Shown: positions 1-7,083 of the stretch, in pieces
How the letters are laid out: each line of letters starts with the position of its first letter
Numbering within the stretch: position 1 is the stretch's first letter
Source: Geodermatophilaceae bacterium
GTDB lineage: Bacteria > Actinomycetota > Actinomycetes > Mycobacteriales > Geodermatophilaceae
Direction: 5' to 3'
Assembly: GCA_013814015.1 (NCBI GenBank)
Contig: JACCQS010000114.1
Location: 1-10,974, forward strand
Length of the DNA stretch: 10,974 bases
Position numbers and translations under genes: made by a program
Notes under the pieces: generated by a model
Databases searched by the model: none
Told to the model about the DNA's origin: nothing
The model's input: the letters and a program-made list of their open reading frames with translations, nothing else

Positions 1-1308
1 GTCATCGGCGAAGTCGAGATAGCCGACTGCCCCGCCGTACACACCCCGGCGCGCCGGTTCGAGTTCCTCGATCAGCTCCATCGCGCGCGGTTTGGGTGCA
101 CCGGACAGCGTCCCGGCAGGGAAGGCAGCGCGAAGCACGTCGAAGGGTGAGACCTCGGCGTCCAGCTGTGCCGAGACGGTTGACTCCAGATGCATGACGT
201 GGCTGTAGCGAGCCACGCTCATGAACTCCACGAGCTCGACCGAACCCGGACGGCAGATCCGGCCCAAGTCGTTGCGAGCGAGATCGACCAGCATGAGGTG
301 TTCGGCGCGCTCCTTGGCATCGCTGAAAAGCTCGGCGGCCAGCCGCTGGTCCTCCTCCGGGTCCTCGGAGCGCGGGCGGGTGCCGGCAATCGGGCGGATG
401 ACTGCGGTCCGGTCCTTGACCGTCACCAGCGCCTCCGGTGACGAGCCGATCACGTCCAGCCCGTCGTCGAAGCGGAGCAGGTACATGTATGGGCTCGGAT
501 TGGTCGTACGCATGACCCGGTAGATGTCCAGGGCGCTGGCCGTGGTCGCCACGTCGAACCGCTGAGACAGCACCACCTGAAAGATGTCCCCCGCCCGGAT
601 GTGGTCCTTGGCCACCTCGACGGATTTCGCGTAGTCGCCGGCGGCGGTACGCGAGGTGTAGTCAGGGACACCCGTTGACAGCGTGTTGACCGGATGTTGC
701 GCAGGTCGGGCGAGCAGGGCGGTCATGTCGTCCAGGCGAGCCACCGCCTGGTCGTAGGCGACGCCGTGCTCGGCGGCCGCGGCAAAGACATTGGCCACCA
801 ATAGCACCGAGCCCTGGACGTGATCGAGCACGGCGAGGTCGGTGGCGAGCAGGAAGCAGAGTTCGGGAAGGTTCAGCTCGTCGCGATTGGTGGATGGCAG
901 CCGCTCGAGCCGACGCACGGTGTCATAACCCAGGTAGCCGACGAGTCCGCCGGTCAACGGCGGCAGGCTGGCATCCCGCGGGGAGCGCAGGGCAGCGACG
1001 GTGGCGCCGAGGGCGGCGAGTGGGTCTTCGGGCAGGTCCACGATCAGCGGGTCGCCGATCCAGTGCGTAACGCCGTTTCGTTCGGTCAACGTGGCCGGGC
1101 AGCGGACCCCCACGAAGGAGTACCGGGACCAGGAGCGTCCGGGTTCGGCGGACTCGAGCAGAAAGGTGCCCGAACCACCGGCCAGCTTGCGGTAGAGCCC
1201 GACCGGGGTCTCCCCGTCGGCGAGCAATCTGCGGGTGACCGGAACCACCGGCTCGGTGCCCAGTCGCTCGATCACCTCATCGCGGCCCGGGCTGGCCACG
1301 CTGTTCAC
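1..1308 (-). CDS. trpE: Anthranilate synthase component I (TrpE), C-terminus cut by window edge
   Basis: This enzyme converts chorismate to anthranilate, the first committed step of tryptophan synthesis, using ammonia from a TrpG glutamine amidotransferase. I read 436 uninterrupted codons from GTG at 1308. LLES (residues 50-53) matches the tryptophan feedback-binding motif of TrpE. The chorismate-binding domain follows: PIAGTRPR (306-313), ERAEHLMLVDLARND (333-347, with the conserved His337), FPAGTLSGAPKPRAM (396-410) and RRGVYGGAVGYLDF (420-433). Family members are about 500-520 residues, so some 70-80 C-terminal residues lie off the left edge. The start overlaps the hisI stop as GTGA (1305-1308), with a GGGAA stretch just upstream, so translation is probably coupled to hisI. 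PabB and salicylate synthases share the C-terminal domain, but LLES together with the his/trp context favours TrpE. Confidence 0.95.
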   Translation of the reverse strand, partial: MNSVASPGRDEVIERLGTEPVVPVTRRLLADGETPVGLYRKLAGGSGTFLLESAEPGRSWSRYSFVGVRCPATLTERNGVTHWIGDPLIVDLPEDPLAALGATVAALRSPRDASLPPLTGGLVGYLGYDTVRRLERLPSTNRDELNLPELCFLLATDLAVLDHVQGSVLLVANVFAAAAEHGVAYDQAVARLDDMTALLARPAQHPVNTLSTGVPDYTSRTAAGDYAKSVEVAKDHIRAGDIFQVVLSQRFDVATTASALDIYRVMRTTNPSPYMYLLRFDDGLDVIGSSPEALVTVKDRTAVIRPIAGTRPRSEDPEEDQRLAAELFSDAKERAEHLMLVDLARNDLGRICRPGSVELVEFMSVARYSHVMHLESTVSAQLDAEVSPFDVLRAAFPAGTLSGAPKPRAMELIEELEPARRGVYGGAVGYLDFADD

Positions 1309-1679
1309 GGCTTCCCGGCGAGTGCTTCGGGCCCGGGCTCAGCAGGCAACTGCGTGAAGAAGCACGTCTGCGCGCCGGTATGGCAGGCGGGTCCGGTCTG
1401 CTGGACGCGCAACAGGATGCTGTCGCCGTCGCAATCGAGCAGGACCTGGCTCACCCGTTGGCTGTTGCCGGAGGTCTCGCCCTTCACCCAGTACTCGGCC
1501 CGGCTACGCGACCAATATGTCGCCTGGCCGCTGCTCAGCGTCCGGCGAAGCGCCTCGGCGTCCATCCACGCGAGCATGAGCACCTCGCCGGAGTCGATGC
1601 TTTGCACGATCACCGGCAACAGCCCCCGCTCGTCGGGACGAAGCCGCTCGGCGATCCTCGGATCCAGCGCCTGAGTCAC
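1305..1679 (-). CDS. hisI: Phosphoribosyl-AMP cyclohydrolase (HisI)
   Basis: HisI opens the adenine ring of phosphoribosyl-AMP to give ProFAR, the third step of histidine synthesis, in the cytoplasm. The 124-residue product is the normal length of a stand-alone, non-HisIE enzyme. It shows SGEVLMLAWMDAEAL (30-44), ATYWSRSRAEYWVKGETSGN (53-72), the metal-binding LDCDGD (81-86), and the later zinc-ligand cysteines in GPACHTG (96-102) and TCFF (105-108). The frame is open upstream to an ATG at 1721, but I prefer GTG at 1679: AAGGGGGAG lies 9 nt upstream and the longer form would overlap the previous gene. That ribosome-binding site is buried in a hairpin (see separate entry). The stop overlaps the trpE start by four bases. 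A phosphoribosyl-ATP pyrophosphatase (HisE) must be encoded elsewhere. Confidence 0.95.
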   Translation of the reverse strand: MTQALDPRIAERLRPDERGLLPVIVQSIDSGEVLMLAWMDAEALRRTLSSGQATYWSRSRAEYWVKGETSGNSQRVSQVLLDCDGDSILLRVQQTGPACHTGAQTCFFTQLPAEPGPEALAGKP

Positions 1680-1688
1680 AGACGCATT

Positions 1689-1706
1689 CTCCCCCTTGTC
1701 AGGGGG
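1689..1706 (-). promoter_or_regulatory. Hairpin sequestering the hisI ribosome-binding site
   Basis: On the minus strand CCCCCT (1706-1701), loop GACA (1700-1697) and AGGGGG (1696-1691) form a perfect 6-bp stem. The 3' arm is the core of the hisI Shine-Dalgarno AAGGGGGAG (1697-1689). The TGA stop of the upstream membrane-protein gene (1701-1699) spans the end of the 5' arm and the loop. A ribosome finishing the upstream gene would melt the stem and expose the site, as in translational coupling. There is no U-run, so it is not an intrinsic terminator. The pairing is seen directly; the coupling role is inference. Confidence 0.55.
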
Positions 1707-2517
1707 CCGAACTCCGGGCACTCCGCTTTGCTGCGAGGTAGTCCGTGACCGGCCTGCCCAGTGCCAGTGGTAGCGCCACGAGTGGGAGCACCGCGTACAT
1801 CAGCGGAACCACGAAGAAGAAGGCGAAGCCGTCGGTGTCGAACTCCGGTAGCGAGCCGATCCGGATCATCCAGTAGAGGACGAAGGCCAACTGGACCCCG
1901 CAGGCCACGATCGTCAGGACGCGGCCGTTGGCGCTACCACCCAGCAGCTGCACGCCGCCGAAGATCAGCAAGCCGACCGAGATCAGTTGCAGGATGCCGA
2001 TGATCGTGAACTCGGATTCGTACGAATCGGCCTCCGACACCCCGGCCGCGCTGGCACTTCCGGCCAGGCTGGCGAAGAACAGGACGTAGAAGGTCGAGAT
2101 CAGCGTCGCCGCGGCCTGGATGAACATCAACACGGCTGAGGCAGTCGCAGCTCCCGGGCGGACCGGCCCCTGCTGCAGCTGGTATCCGTACTGGGGATAA
2201 CCGTACGGTCCGGGGTAGCCGGGGTTTGGCGCATATCCGTGCTGGGCCGGCGCATAGCCGGGCGGCGGCACCTCTTGACCGTAACCGGTCGGAGGCGCCT
2301 CGTGACCGTAGCTGGTCGGTGCCTGGTACTGGCTCTGTCCGTCGTAGCCGTAGCTCGTCGGAAGCGCCTCCTGGCGCGGGTATCCCTGGCTTGGCGGCGG
2401 TCCGGAGTACGGCGCCGAGGCCTGATCCGGCGAAGAACCTTGACCCGTCGACTGGTGTGCCGTCGACAGGTGTGCGGTCGGGTTCTGTGTGCCGTGGTTC
2501 TCGTCGGGCTGGGTCAC
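1699..2517 (-). CDS. Gly/Tyr/Pro-rich four-helix membrane protein, function unknown
   Basis: I do not recognise a family for this 272-residue protein. Residues 1-120 are a polar, low-complexity segment rich in Gly, Tyr, Pro and Gln, with repeated units such as PTSYG, PTGYG, PPGYAP and NPGYPGPYGYP. Four hydrophobic segments follow, at about 125-152, 170-194, 198-219 and 231-253, then a short basic tail ending KRSARSSAP. There is no signal peptide, so the N-terminal segment is probably cytoplasmic. Proline/tyrosine-rich tails in front of small multi-helix domains are common in Actinomycetota and are often thought to mediate protein contacts. GTG at 2517 is chosen because AGAGAGGA lies about 5 nt upstream; GTG at 2535 has no ribosome-binding site. 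It lies 26 bp after the second ABC gene and 19 bp before hisI, so it is probably co-transcribed. It may be an exporter accessory, but that rests only on position. Confidence 0.8.
   Translation of the reverse strand: MTQPDENHGTQNPTAHLSTAHQSTGQGSSPDQASAPYSGPPPSQGYPRQEALPTSYGYDGQSQYQAPTSYGHEAPPTGYGQEVPPPGYAPAQHGYAPNPGYPGPYGYPQYGYQLQQGPVRPGAATASAVLMFIQAAATLISTFYVLFFASLAGSASAAGVSEADSYESEFTIIGILQLISVGLLIFGGVQLLGGSANGRVLTIVACGVQLAFVLYWMIRIGSLPEFDTDGFAFFFVVPLMYAVLPLVALPLALGRPVTDYLAAKRSARSSAP
2274..2371 (-). repeat. Degenerate ~27-36 nt coding repeats (PTxYG units)
   Basis: Three imperfect tandem copies share a core of the type GACCGTA(G/A)C(T/C)(G)GTCGG on the plus strand, beginning near 2275, 2302 and 2345. 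The next to last and last are separated by extra sequence. On the coding strand they give the PTSYG, PTSYG and PTGYG units of the membrane-protein tail. They look like internal duplication within a low-complexity coding segment, not a mobile repeat. Confidence 0.5.
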
Positions 2518-2543
2518 AGTTTCCTCTCTCTGCACGGGAAAGC

Positions 2544-4430
2544 CTAGAGGCTCCCGACGTTGTGACGGTCAAGAACGCGCCGCGGTTCCGGATCGGCGTC
2601 CCGACCGGCAGTCCGCCGCCAGGATGCGTGCAACAGGGCATAGGGACCGTTGGTCCCTACCAGCGTCGCGTGAGTGCCGCGCTGGGCGATTCGCCCCCGG
2701 TCGACCACGATCACCTCGTCGGCGCGTTCGGCCGTCGACAGGCGGTGCGCGATGGTGACCGTCGTCCGTCCGCGGGTCAGCGTGTCCAGCGCCATGGTCA
2801 GCCGCCTTTCGGTGGCTGGATCCACCGCCGAGGTCGCTTCGTCGAGCACCAGGAGATCCGGGTCGGCCACGTACGCGCGGGCGATCGCGACCAACTGTCG
2901 TTCCCCCACCGACAAGGACTCCCCGCGCTGCCCGACCCGGGTCGAGACGCCGCGTGGCATCCCCGCCAGCCAGTCGGCCAAACCCAGGTCGGAGAAGGCC
3001 TGCTCGGTCTGCGCGTCGGTGCGATCCGGCTTGCCGTACCGGACGTTGTCCGCGATCGTCGCGTCGAAGAGGAACCCGTCCTGCGGAACCATCACGACGC
3101 GGTCACGCAGCGAGGCGAACCGCACCGCATCCAGCGGGACACCACCGACCCGGACGGTGCCCGCCTTTGGGTCCATCAACCGGGTGAGCAGCTTGGCAAT
3201 CGTCGTCTTTCCGGAACCGGTCTCGCCGACGACCGCGACCCGACGCCCGGGTTCGATGCCGAGATGCACGTCGGTGAGCACCTCCGGGCCATCGCCGTAG
3301 GCGAAGTGGACATGGTCGAAGTCCACGGACAGCGAGCCGCCCGGGAGGTCGACGCCGCCCTTCCCAGGGTCGGTGACATCGGGCTCGGTGTCGAGGATGT
3401 CGAGCACCCGCCGGAAGCTGGCCAGGGCGTTCTGGGCCTCGTTGAGAACCTCGCTCGCCGTTGCCAGCGGCGTGAGGAACAACGTGACGAGGAAGAGGAA
3501 GGCCACGACGGTGCCCGCGCTCAGGTTTCCGCCGACTCCGAGAACGACACCGAGGACCACCACCCCGGCGGTGGCCACCGCCGCGGCGAACTCCACCGCC
3601 GAGAAGAAACCGGCGACCAGCGACTGCGCCTTCACCGCTGAGCGGTAGTGCGCATCGATGGCCTTGTCCACTCGGGTCGCCGTGCGGTCTCCGACGCCGA
3701 ACGCGCGCACTGTCACCGCGCCGACCACGGACTCACTGACCGCACCCAGCATCTCTCCGACGCGCTCCCGGACCAATCCGTAGGCCACCGACAACCGGCG
3801 CTGGAAGAACCGCACAGCCAAAGCCAGCGGAAAGAAACACCCGTAGACCAACAGCGTGAGCTGCCAGGAATAGACGGCCATGACAACCGTCGCGATGACG
3901 ATCTGTCCGAGGCTGACCACGCCGAGGATTCCGCCCCATTGCATGAAGGTGGACATCTGGTCGACATCGCTGGTCACCCGGGAGACCAGCGTGCCGCGGC
4001 GCTGGGTCTGCTGATGCAGCATGGAGAGGTTGTGTACATGGCCGAAGGCCCGGACCCGCAGGGTCGCCAGCGCACCCTCGGTGGTCCGGAAGACTCGATA
4101 GTTGAGGAAGTAGGCCGCGATCCCGGTCAGTACGACAACACCGAGGCAGATCAGTACAGCACTCCGCACGAACCCGGAATTCGCGCCGCCTTGGGTGGTC
4201 AGGCCGCGGTCGATGGACTGCTGGATCGCAATCGGCACCACGACCCGCCCGCTGGTCGCGAGCAGGGCCAGACCCAGGGTGACCGGGAGGCCGCGCCGCA
4301 ATTCGGGCAGCATCCGCGCGCCACGAACCAGGGTCTTGATAGCGCCGTCGTTACGATGTTCCTCGGCGGTGCTCAGCAGGCCGGCATCGGCGAGCTCGTC
4401 GCCCTCTTCCAGGGACATGGCCCTAGGCAT
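2544..4430 (-). CDS. ABC exporter half-transporter, subunit with canonical ATPase residues
   Basis: This is a 628-residue type IV (MsbA/MDR-like) ABC exporter subunit with an N-terminal six-helix membrane domain (about 45-330) and a C-terminal nucleotide-binding domain. Walker A is GETGSGKTT (402-410), the Q-loop Gln is 450 in VPQDGFLF, Walker B is LLVLDEATSAVD (526-537) with the catalytic Glu531, and the H-loop His is 562 in TIAHRLST. The signature is LSVGE (506-510) rather than LSGGQ. The upstream gene has the opposite pattern, so the two probably form a heterodimer with one working and one degenerate ATP site. ATG at 4430 has GGAGGAG 9 nt upstream, inside the end of the preceding gene, whose TGA is 3 nt away. 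An in-frame ATG at 4418 is a weaker start. The substrate cannot be read from sequence; drug, lipid or peptide export are all possible. Confidence 0.93.
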   Translation of the reverse strand: MPRAMSLEEGDELADAGLLSTAEEHRNDGAIKTLVRGARMLPELRRGLPVTLGLALLATSGRVVVPIAIQQSIDRGLTTQGGANSGFVRSAVLICLGVVVLTGIAAYFLNYRVFRTTEGALATLRVRAFGHVHNLSMLHQQTQRRGTLVSRVTSDVDQMSTFMQWGGILGVVSLGQIVIATVVMAVYSWQLTLLVYGCFFPLALAVRFFQRRLSVAYGLVRERVGEMLGAVSESVVGAVTVRAFGVGDRTATRVDKAIDAHYRSAVKAQSLVAGFFSAVEFAAAVATAGVVVLGVVLGVGGNLSAGTVVAFLFLVTLFLTPLATASEVLNEAQNALASFRRVLDILDTEPDVTDPGKGGVDLPGGSLSVDFDHVHFAYGDGPEVLTDVHLGIEPGRRVAVVGETGSGKTTIAKLLTRLMDPKAGTVRVGGVPLDAVRFASLRDRVVMVPQDGFLFDATIADNVRYGKPDRTDAQTEQAFSDLGLADWLAGMPRGVSTRVGQRGESLSVGERQLVAIARAYVADPDLLVLDEATSAVDPATERRLTMALDTLTRGRTTVTIAHRLSTAERADEVIVVDRGRIAQRGTHATLVGTNGPYALLHASWRRTAGRDADPEPRRVLDRHNVGSL

Positions 4431-4433
4431 TCT

Positions 4434-6236
4434 TCATCGCTCCTCCGCGGCGACAAGTGCGTCGTCGGGCGCAGCTATCCCGTCATAGGCCTGCACGAGC
4501 GCGGCATAGCCCGGCACCGTGCTCTCCAACTCCTCGTGACTCCCACGAGCCACGATCTGACCGTCGGCGAGGAAGATCACCTCGTCGGCGAGAGTGATCG
4601 TCGCCTTGCGGTAGGCGATCACGACGACTGTGGCCGGCCAACCGGCGCTGCGGAGCCCGGACAGGATGCGCGCCTCGACGGTGGGGTCCACGCTGCTGGT
4701 CGCGTCGTCCATCACCAGCAGTCGTGGTTGGCGAACCAGTGCGCGCGCCAGGGCGACTCGTTGGCGTTGACCACCGGACAGGCTCGCGCCGCGTTCGCCG
4801 ACGTGGGTGTCGATCCCGTCCGGAAGCGCTCGGACGAACTCATCGGCGGCGGCCAGTCGCAATGCCTGCCAGACCTTTTCGGTGCCGTATTCAGCTCCGA
4901 GCGTCACGTTGCCGGCGACGGTGTCGTCGAAGAGGAAGGTGGTCTGGGTCACCAACGTGGCATCGCGGGTGAGCTCCCCTTGACGCAGCCCACGGACGTC
5001 GACGTCGTCGACGAGCACCGTGCCACTGTCCGGATCGACCAGGCGCAGAAGCACGTTGGCCAATGTCGACTTTCCCGATCCGGTAGGTCCGACAACGGCA
5101 ATCGAACGACCAGCCGGTACGTCCAGGGTGATCCGCTGCAGGGTGGGAGTCGGTTCACCTGCGTAGCCGAAGGCAACGTCTTCGGTTGCCAGACGTGCCG
5201 GGCCGTCGTCTGCGGCAAGAACCTGCGTTCCGTACGGCGTCTCGCCCTTCGCAGTCAGCACGTCGGTCACCCGATCGTTGCCGGCAACCGCACGGGGCAG
5301 TTCGCCGAGCACCCAGCCCAGGGCGCGGATCGGCAGCGCCAGCACCGTGAAGAGGTAGGCGATGAAGACCAGGTCCTCGGTGGCGGTGTCCCCCGAGGCG
5401 ACCCGCCCGACACCAAGGGTCAGAACGGCCAAGGTGGCAAGGGTGGGCAGCGACTCCATGATCGGATCGAAGAGCCCTCTGACGCGTCCGACGGAGACCA
5501 GGCAGTCCTTGAGCGTCGCGGTGCGTTCGGCGAAGCGGTCGATCTCCCGCTGCTCCCGTCCGAGGGTCTTCACCACGAGGGCCGCGTCAAAGCTCTCGTG
5601 GGCGATCTCGCTCACTTCGGCCCGCAGTTGTTGGGCCCGGCTGATCCGCGGCGACATTACCCGCGAATAGGCGATGTTGACCGCGAAGACCAACGGGATG
5701 ACGACGCCGCCGACGATGGCGAGCACCGGGTCGGTCAGGAAGAGCGCGACGATCGTGATCGCCAGCATCAGCAGAGCACCGCAGGCGAAGGGAAGGGGGG
5801 CGACGAAGAACCAGGCCGCCTCGACATCGCTGTTGGCATTGGACAACAGCTGTCCCGTCGGATGCTGCTGGTGCCAGGACAGCGGAAGACGCAGATATTG
5901 CCGGGTCACCTGTCGGCGGTATCCAGCCTGCAGTCGATATTGCATGATGCCGGCGAACAACCGGCGTCCGACGATGCCGATTATCTTCAGGATGGCGACC
6001 CCGACGATGGCCAGACCGGCAAGTACGAGTGCTCCGGTGGTGACTCGGCCTTCGGCGAAGGCCGGCAGGATCACCCGGCCGGTCACAGCGCCCATGACAT
6101 AGGCCGATCCCACGCTCATCGCTCCGAACAGCGCACTCCCGACCAGGGCCGCCGCGAAGATCTTCGGTTGTGCACGGATCGCCTGGCCGATGAGCCGGAA
6201 GCCGCGCCGGAGTACGCGGTCGTGCGGGCGTGGCAC
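4434..6236 (-). CDS. ABC exporter half-transporter, subunit with degenerate ATPase residues
   Basis: This 600-residue ABC exporter subunit has a membrane domain (about 15-315) followed by a nucleotide-binding domain. Walker A is GPTGSGKST (383-391), the Q-loop Gln is 431 in LVTQTTFLF and the signature is a canonical LSGGQRQ (486-492). Walker B reads LLVMDDATSSVD, with Asp511 replacing the catalytic Glu, and the H-loop reads IAYRKAT, with Tyr542 replacing the switch His. In heterodimeric exporters such as TM287/288 and BmrCD, one subunit carries this kind of non-catalytic site. The open frame continues upstream to 6425 inside hisF in another frame. I set the start at GTG 6236 because GGAG (6245-6242) lies 5 nt upstream, the length then fits the family, and overlap with hisF is avoided. 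It ends 3 nt before its partner gene. Confidence 0.9.
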   Translation of the reverse strand: MPRPHDRVLRRGFRLIGQAIRAQPKIFAAALVGSALFGAMSVGSAYVMGAVTGRVILPAFAEGRVTTGALVLAGLAIVGVAILKIIGIVGRRLFAGIMQYRLQAGYRRQVTRQYLRLPLSWHQQHPTGQLLSNANSDVEAAWFFVAPLPFACGALLMLAITIVALFLTDPVLAIVGGVVIPLVFAVNIAYSRVMSPRISRAQQLRAEVSEIAHESFDAALVVKTLGREQREIDRFAERTATLKDCLVSVGRVRGLFDPIMESLPTLATLAVLTLGVGRVASGDTATEDLVFIAYLFTVLALPIRALGWVLGELPRAVAGNDRVTDVLTAKGETPYGTQVLAADDGPARLATEDVAFGYAGEPTPTLQRITLDVPAGRSIAVVGPTGSGKSTLANVLLRLVDPDSGTVLVDDVDVRGLRQGELTRDATLVTQTTFLFDDTVAGNVTLGAEYGTEKVWQALRLAAADEFVRALPDGIDTHVGERGASLSGGQRQRVALARALVRQPRLLVMDDATSSVDPTVEARILSGLRSAGWPATVVVIAYRKATITLADEVIFLADGQIVARGSHEELESTVPGYAALVQAYDGIAAPDDALVAAEER

Positions 6237-6315
6237 AGCAACTCCGTTCAGCGGGGGGTATGGCCCCAGCTTACAACCGACCGTCGAAGACTCTTTAGCA
6301 TGGGTAACCAGTTGT
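6237..6315 (-). promoter_or_regulatory. Intergenic leader before the exporter genes, candidate promoter
   Basis: This 79-bp gap is the only sizeable one in the minus-strand gene run. On the minus strand TTGAAC (6319-6314, overlapping the hisF stop) is 16 nt from TAAAGA (6297-6292), which is preceded by TGC as in extended -10 elements. The downstream leader holds an imperfect stem of GGGG/CCCC flanked by AGC/GCT (6271-6249), then the GGAG ribosome-binding site. Two small inverted repeats, TGGGTAACCA (6300-6309) and GTTGTTCAAC (6311-6320), sit over the putative promoter and could be operator halves. This suggests the exporter genes can be transcribed separately from the his genes. The match is modest. 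Confidence 0.3.
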
Positions 6316-7083
6316 TCAACGGATCGCCAATCCGGCTTCCTGCAGTGCTGCCTTGACGTCGCCGATCCGTAGTTGGCCGAAATGGAAGACGCTGGCGGCG
6401 AGTACCGCGTCTGCCCCCGCAGCAACCGCTGTCTCGAAGTCGGTGACTTTTCCGGCGCCGCCGCTGGCCACGAGCGGCACGCTGGAGACTGCCCGAGCTG
6501 ACCGGATCATCCGCAGGTCGTAGCCGGCCCGGGTGCCGTCGGCGTCCATCGAGTTCAGCAGGATCTCCCCCACCCCCCGCCCGATGGCCTCGGAGATCCA
6601 GGCCAAGGCGTCCTGGCCTGTGCCGCTGCGCCCGCCGTGAGTGGTCACCTCGAATCCGGACGGTGTACCGGTGCCCGGCGCGCAGCGGGCATCGACGGAC
6701 AGCACCAGGACCTGGGAGCCGAACTCCGCGGCGATCTCGTCGATCAGAGCCGGGCGGGTCACCGCCGCGGTGTTGACCCCCACCTTGTCCGCTCCGGCAC
6801 GCAACAGCCGGTCCACGTCTGTGGTCGACCGGATGCCGCCGCCGACCGTCAGCGGGATGAACACGGTCTCTGCGGTGCGCCGTACGACGTCGTAGGTCGT
6901 TTCCCGCTCGTCAGCGGATGCGGTGATGTCGAGGAAGGTGATTTCATCGGCGCCTTCGGCGTCGTAGATCCGGGCCATCTCCACCGGATCGCCCGCATCA
7001 CGCAGATCGACGAAGTTGACTCCCTTGACCACCCGTCCGCCGGCGACATCCAGGCACGGGATCACCCGGACGGCGACAGTCAC
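6316..7083 (-). CDS. hisF: Imidazole glycerol phosphate synthase cyclase subunit (HisF)
   Basis: HisF, with the glutaminase HisH, turns PRFAR and ammonia into imidazole glycerol phosphate and AICAR, the branch linking histidine and purine synthesis. The 255-residue product is full length for this (beta/alpha)8 barrel. The two catalytic aspartates are present: Asp12 in VIPCLDVAGGRVVKG and Asp131 in LSVDARC. Phosphate-binding motifs PLTVGGGIR (77-85) and VASGGAGKVTDF and the characteristic NSMDADGTRAGYD segment are also visible. It starts with GTG at 7083, overlapping the preceding stop as GTGA (7080-7083), which implies translational coupling. Its partner hisH is not in the window; upstream of priA the strand changes, so hisH must lie elsewhere. 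Confidence 0.97.
   Translation of the reverse strand: MTVAVRVIPCLDVAGGRVVKGVNFVDLRDAGDPVEMARIYDAEGADEITFLDITASADERETTYDVVRRTAETVFIPLTVGGGIRSTTDVDRLLRAGADKVGVNTAAVTRPALIDEIAAEFGSQVLVLSVDARCAPGTGTPSGFEVTTHGGRSGTGQDALAWISEAIGRGVGEILLNSMDADGTRAGYDLRMIRSARAVSSVPLVASGGAGKVTDFETAVAAGADAVLAASVFHFGQLRIGDVKAALQEAGLAIR

Noticed and set aside
820..1674. A 284-codon open frame on the plus strand
   Set aside because: Antisense to trpE and hisI, both unambiguous.
2226..3641. A 471-codon open frame on the plus strand
   Set aside because: Antisense to the ABC subunit and the membrane-protein gene; the product is Arg/Glu/His-rich without motifs.
6249..6271. Stem AGC/GGGG...CCCC/GCT as a hisF terminator
   Set aside because: The stem is short and interrupted and no T-run follows; a ribosome-binding site follows almost directly.
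3648..6356. A 902-codon open frame on the plus strand
   Set aside because: It lies wholly antisense to the two ABC genes, which have full motif sets. Its product is Gln/Asp/Gly/His-rich with no recognisable domain, as expected when GC-biased codons leave the opposite strand open.
6237..6425. N-terminal extension of the first ABC gene to an ATG at 6425
   Set aside because: It would overlap hisF in another frame for 110 bp and adds 63 residues unlike an exporter N-terminus. GTG at 6236 has a good ribosome-binding site.
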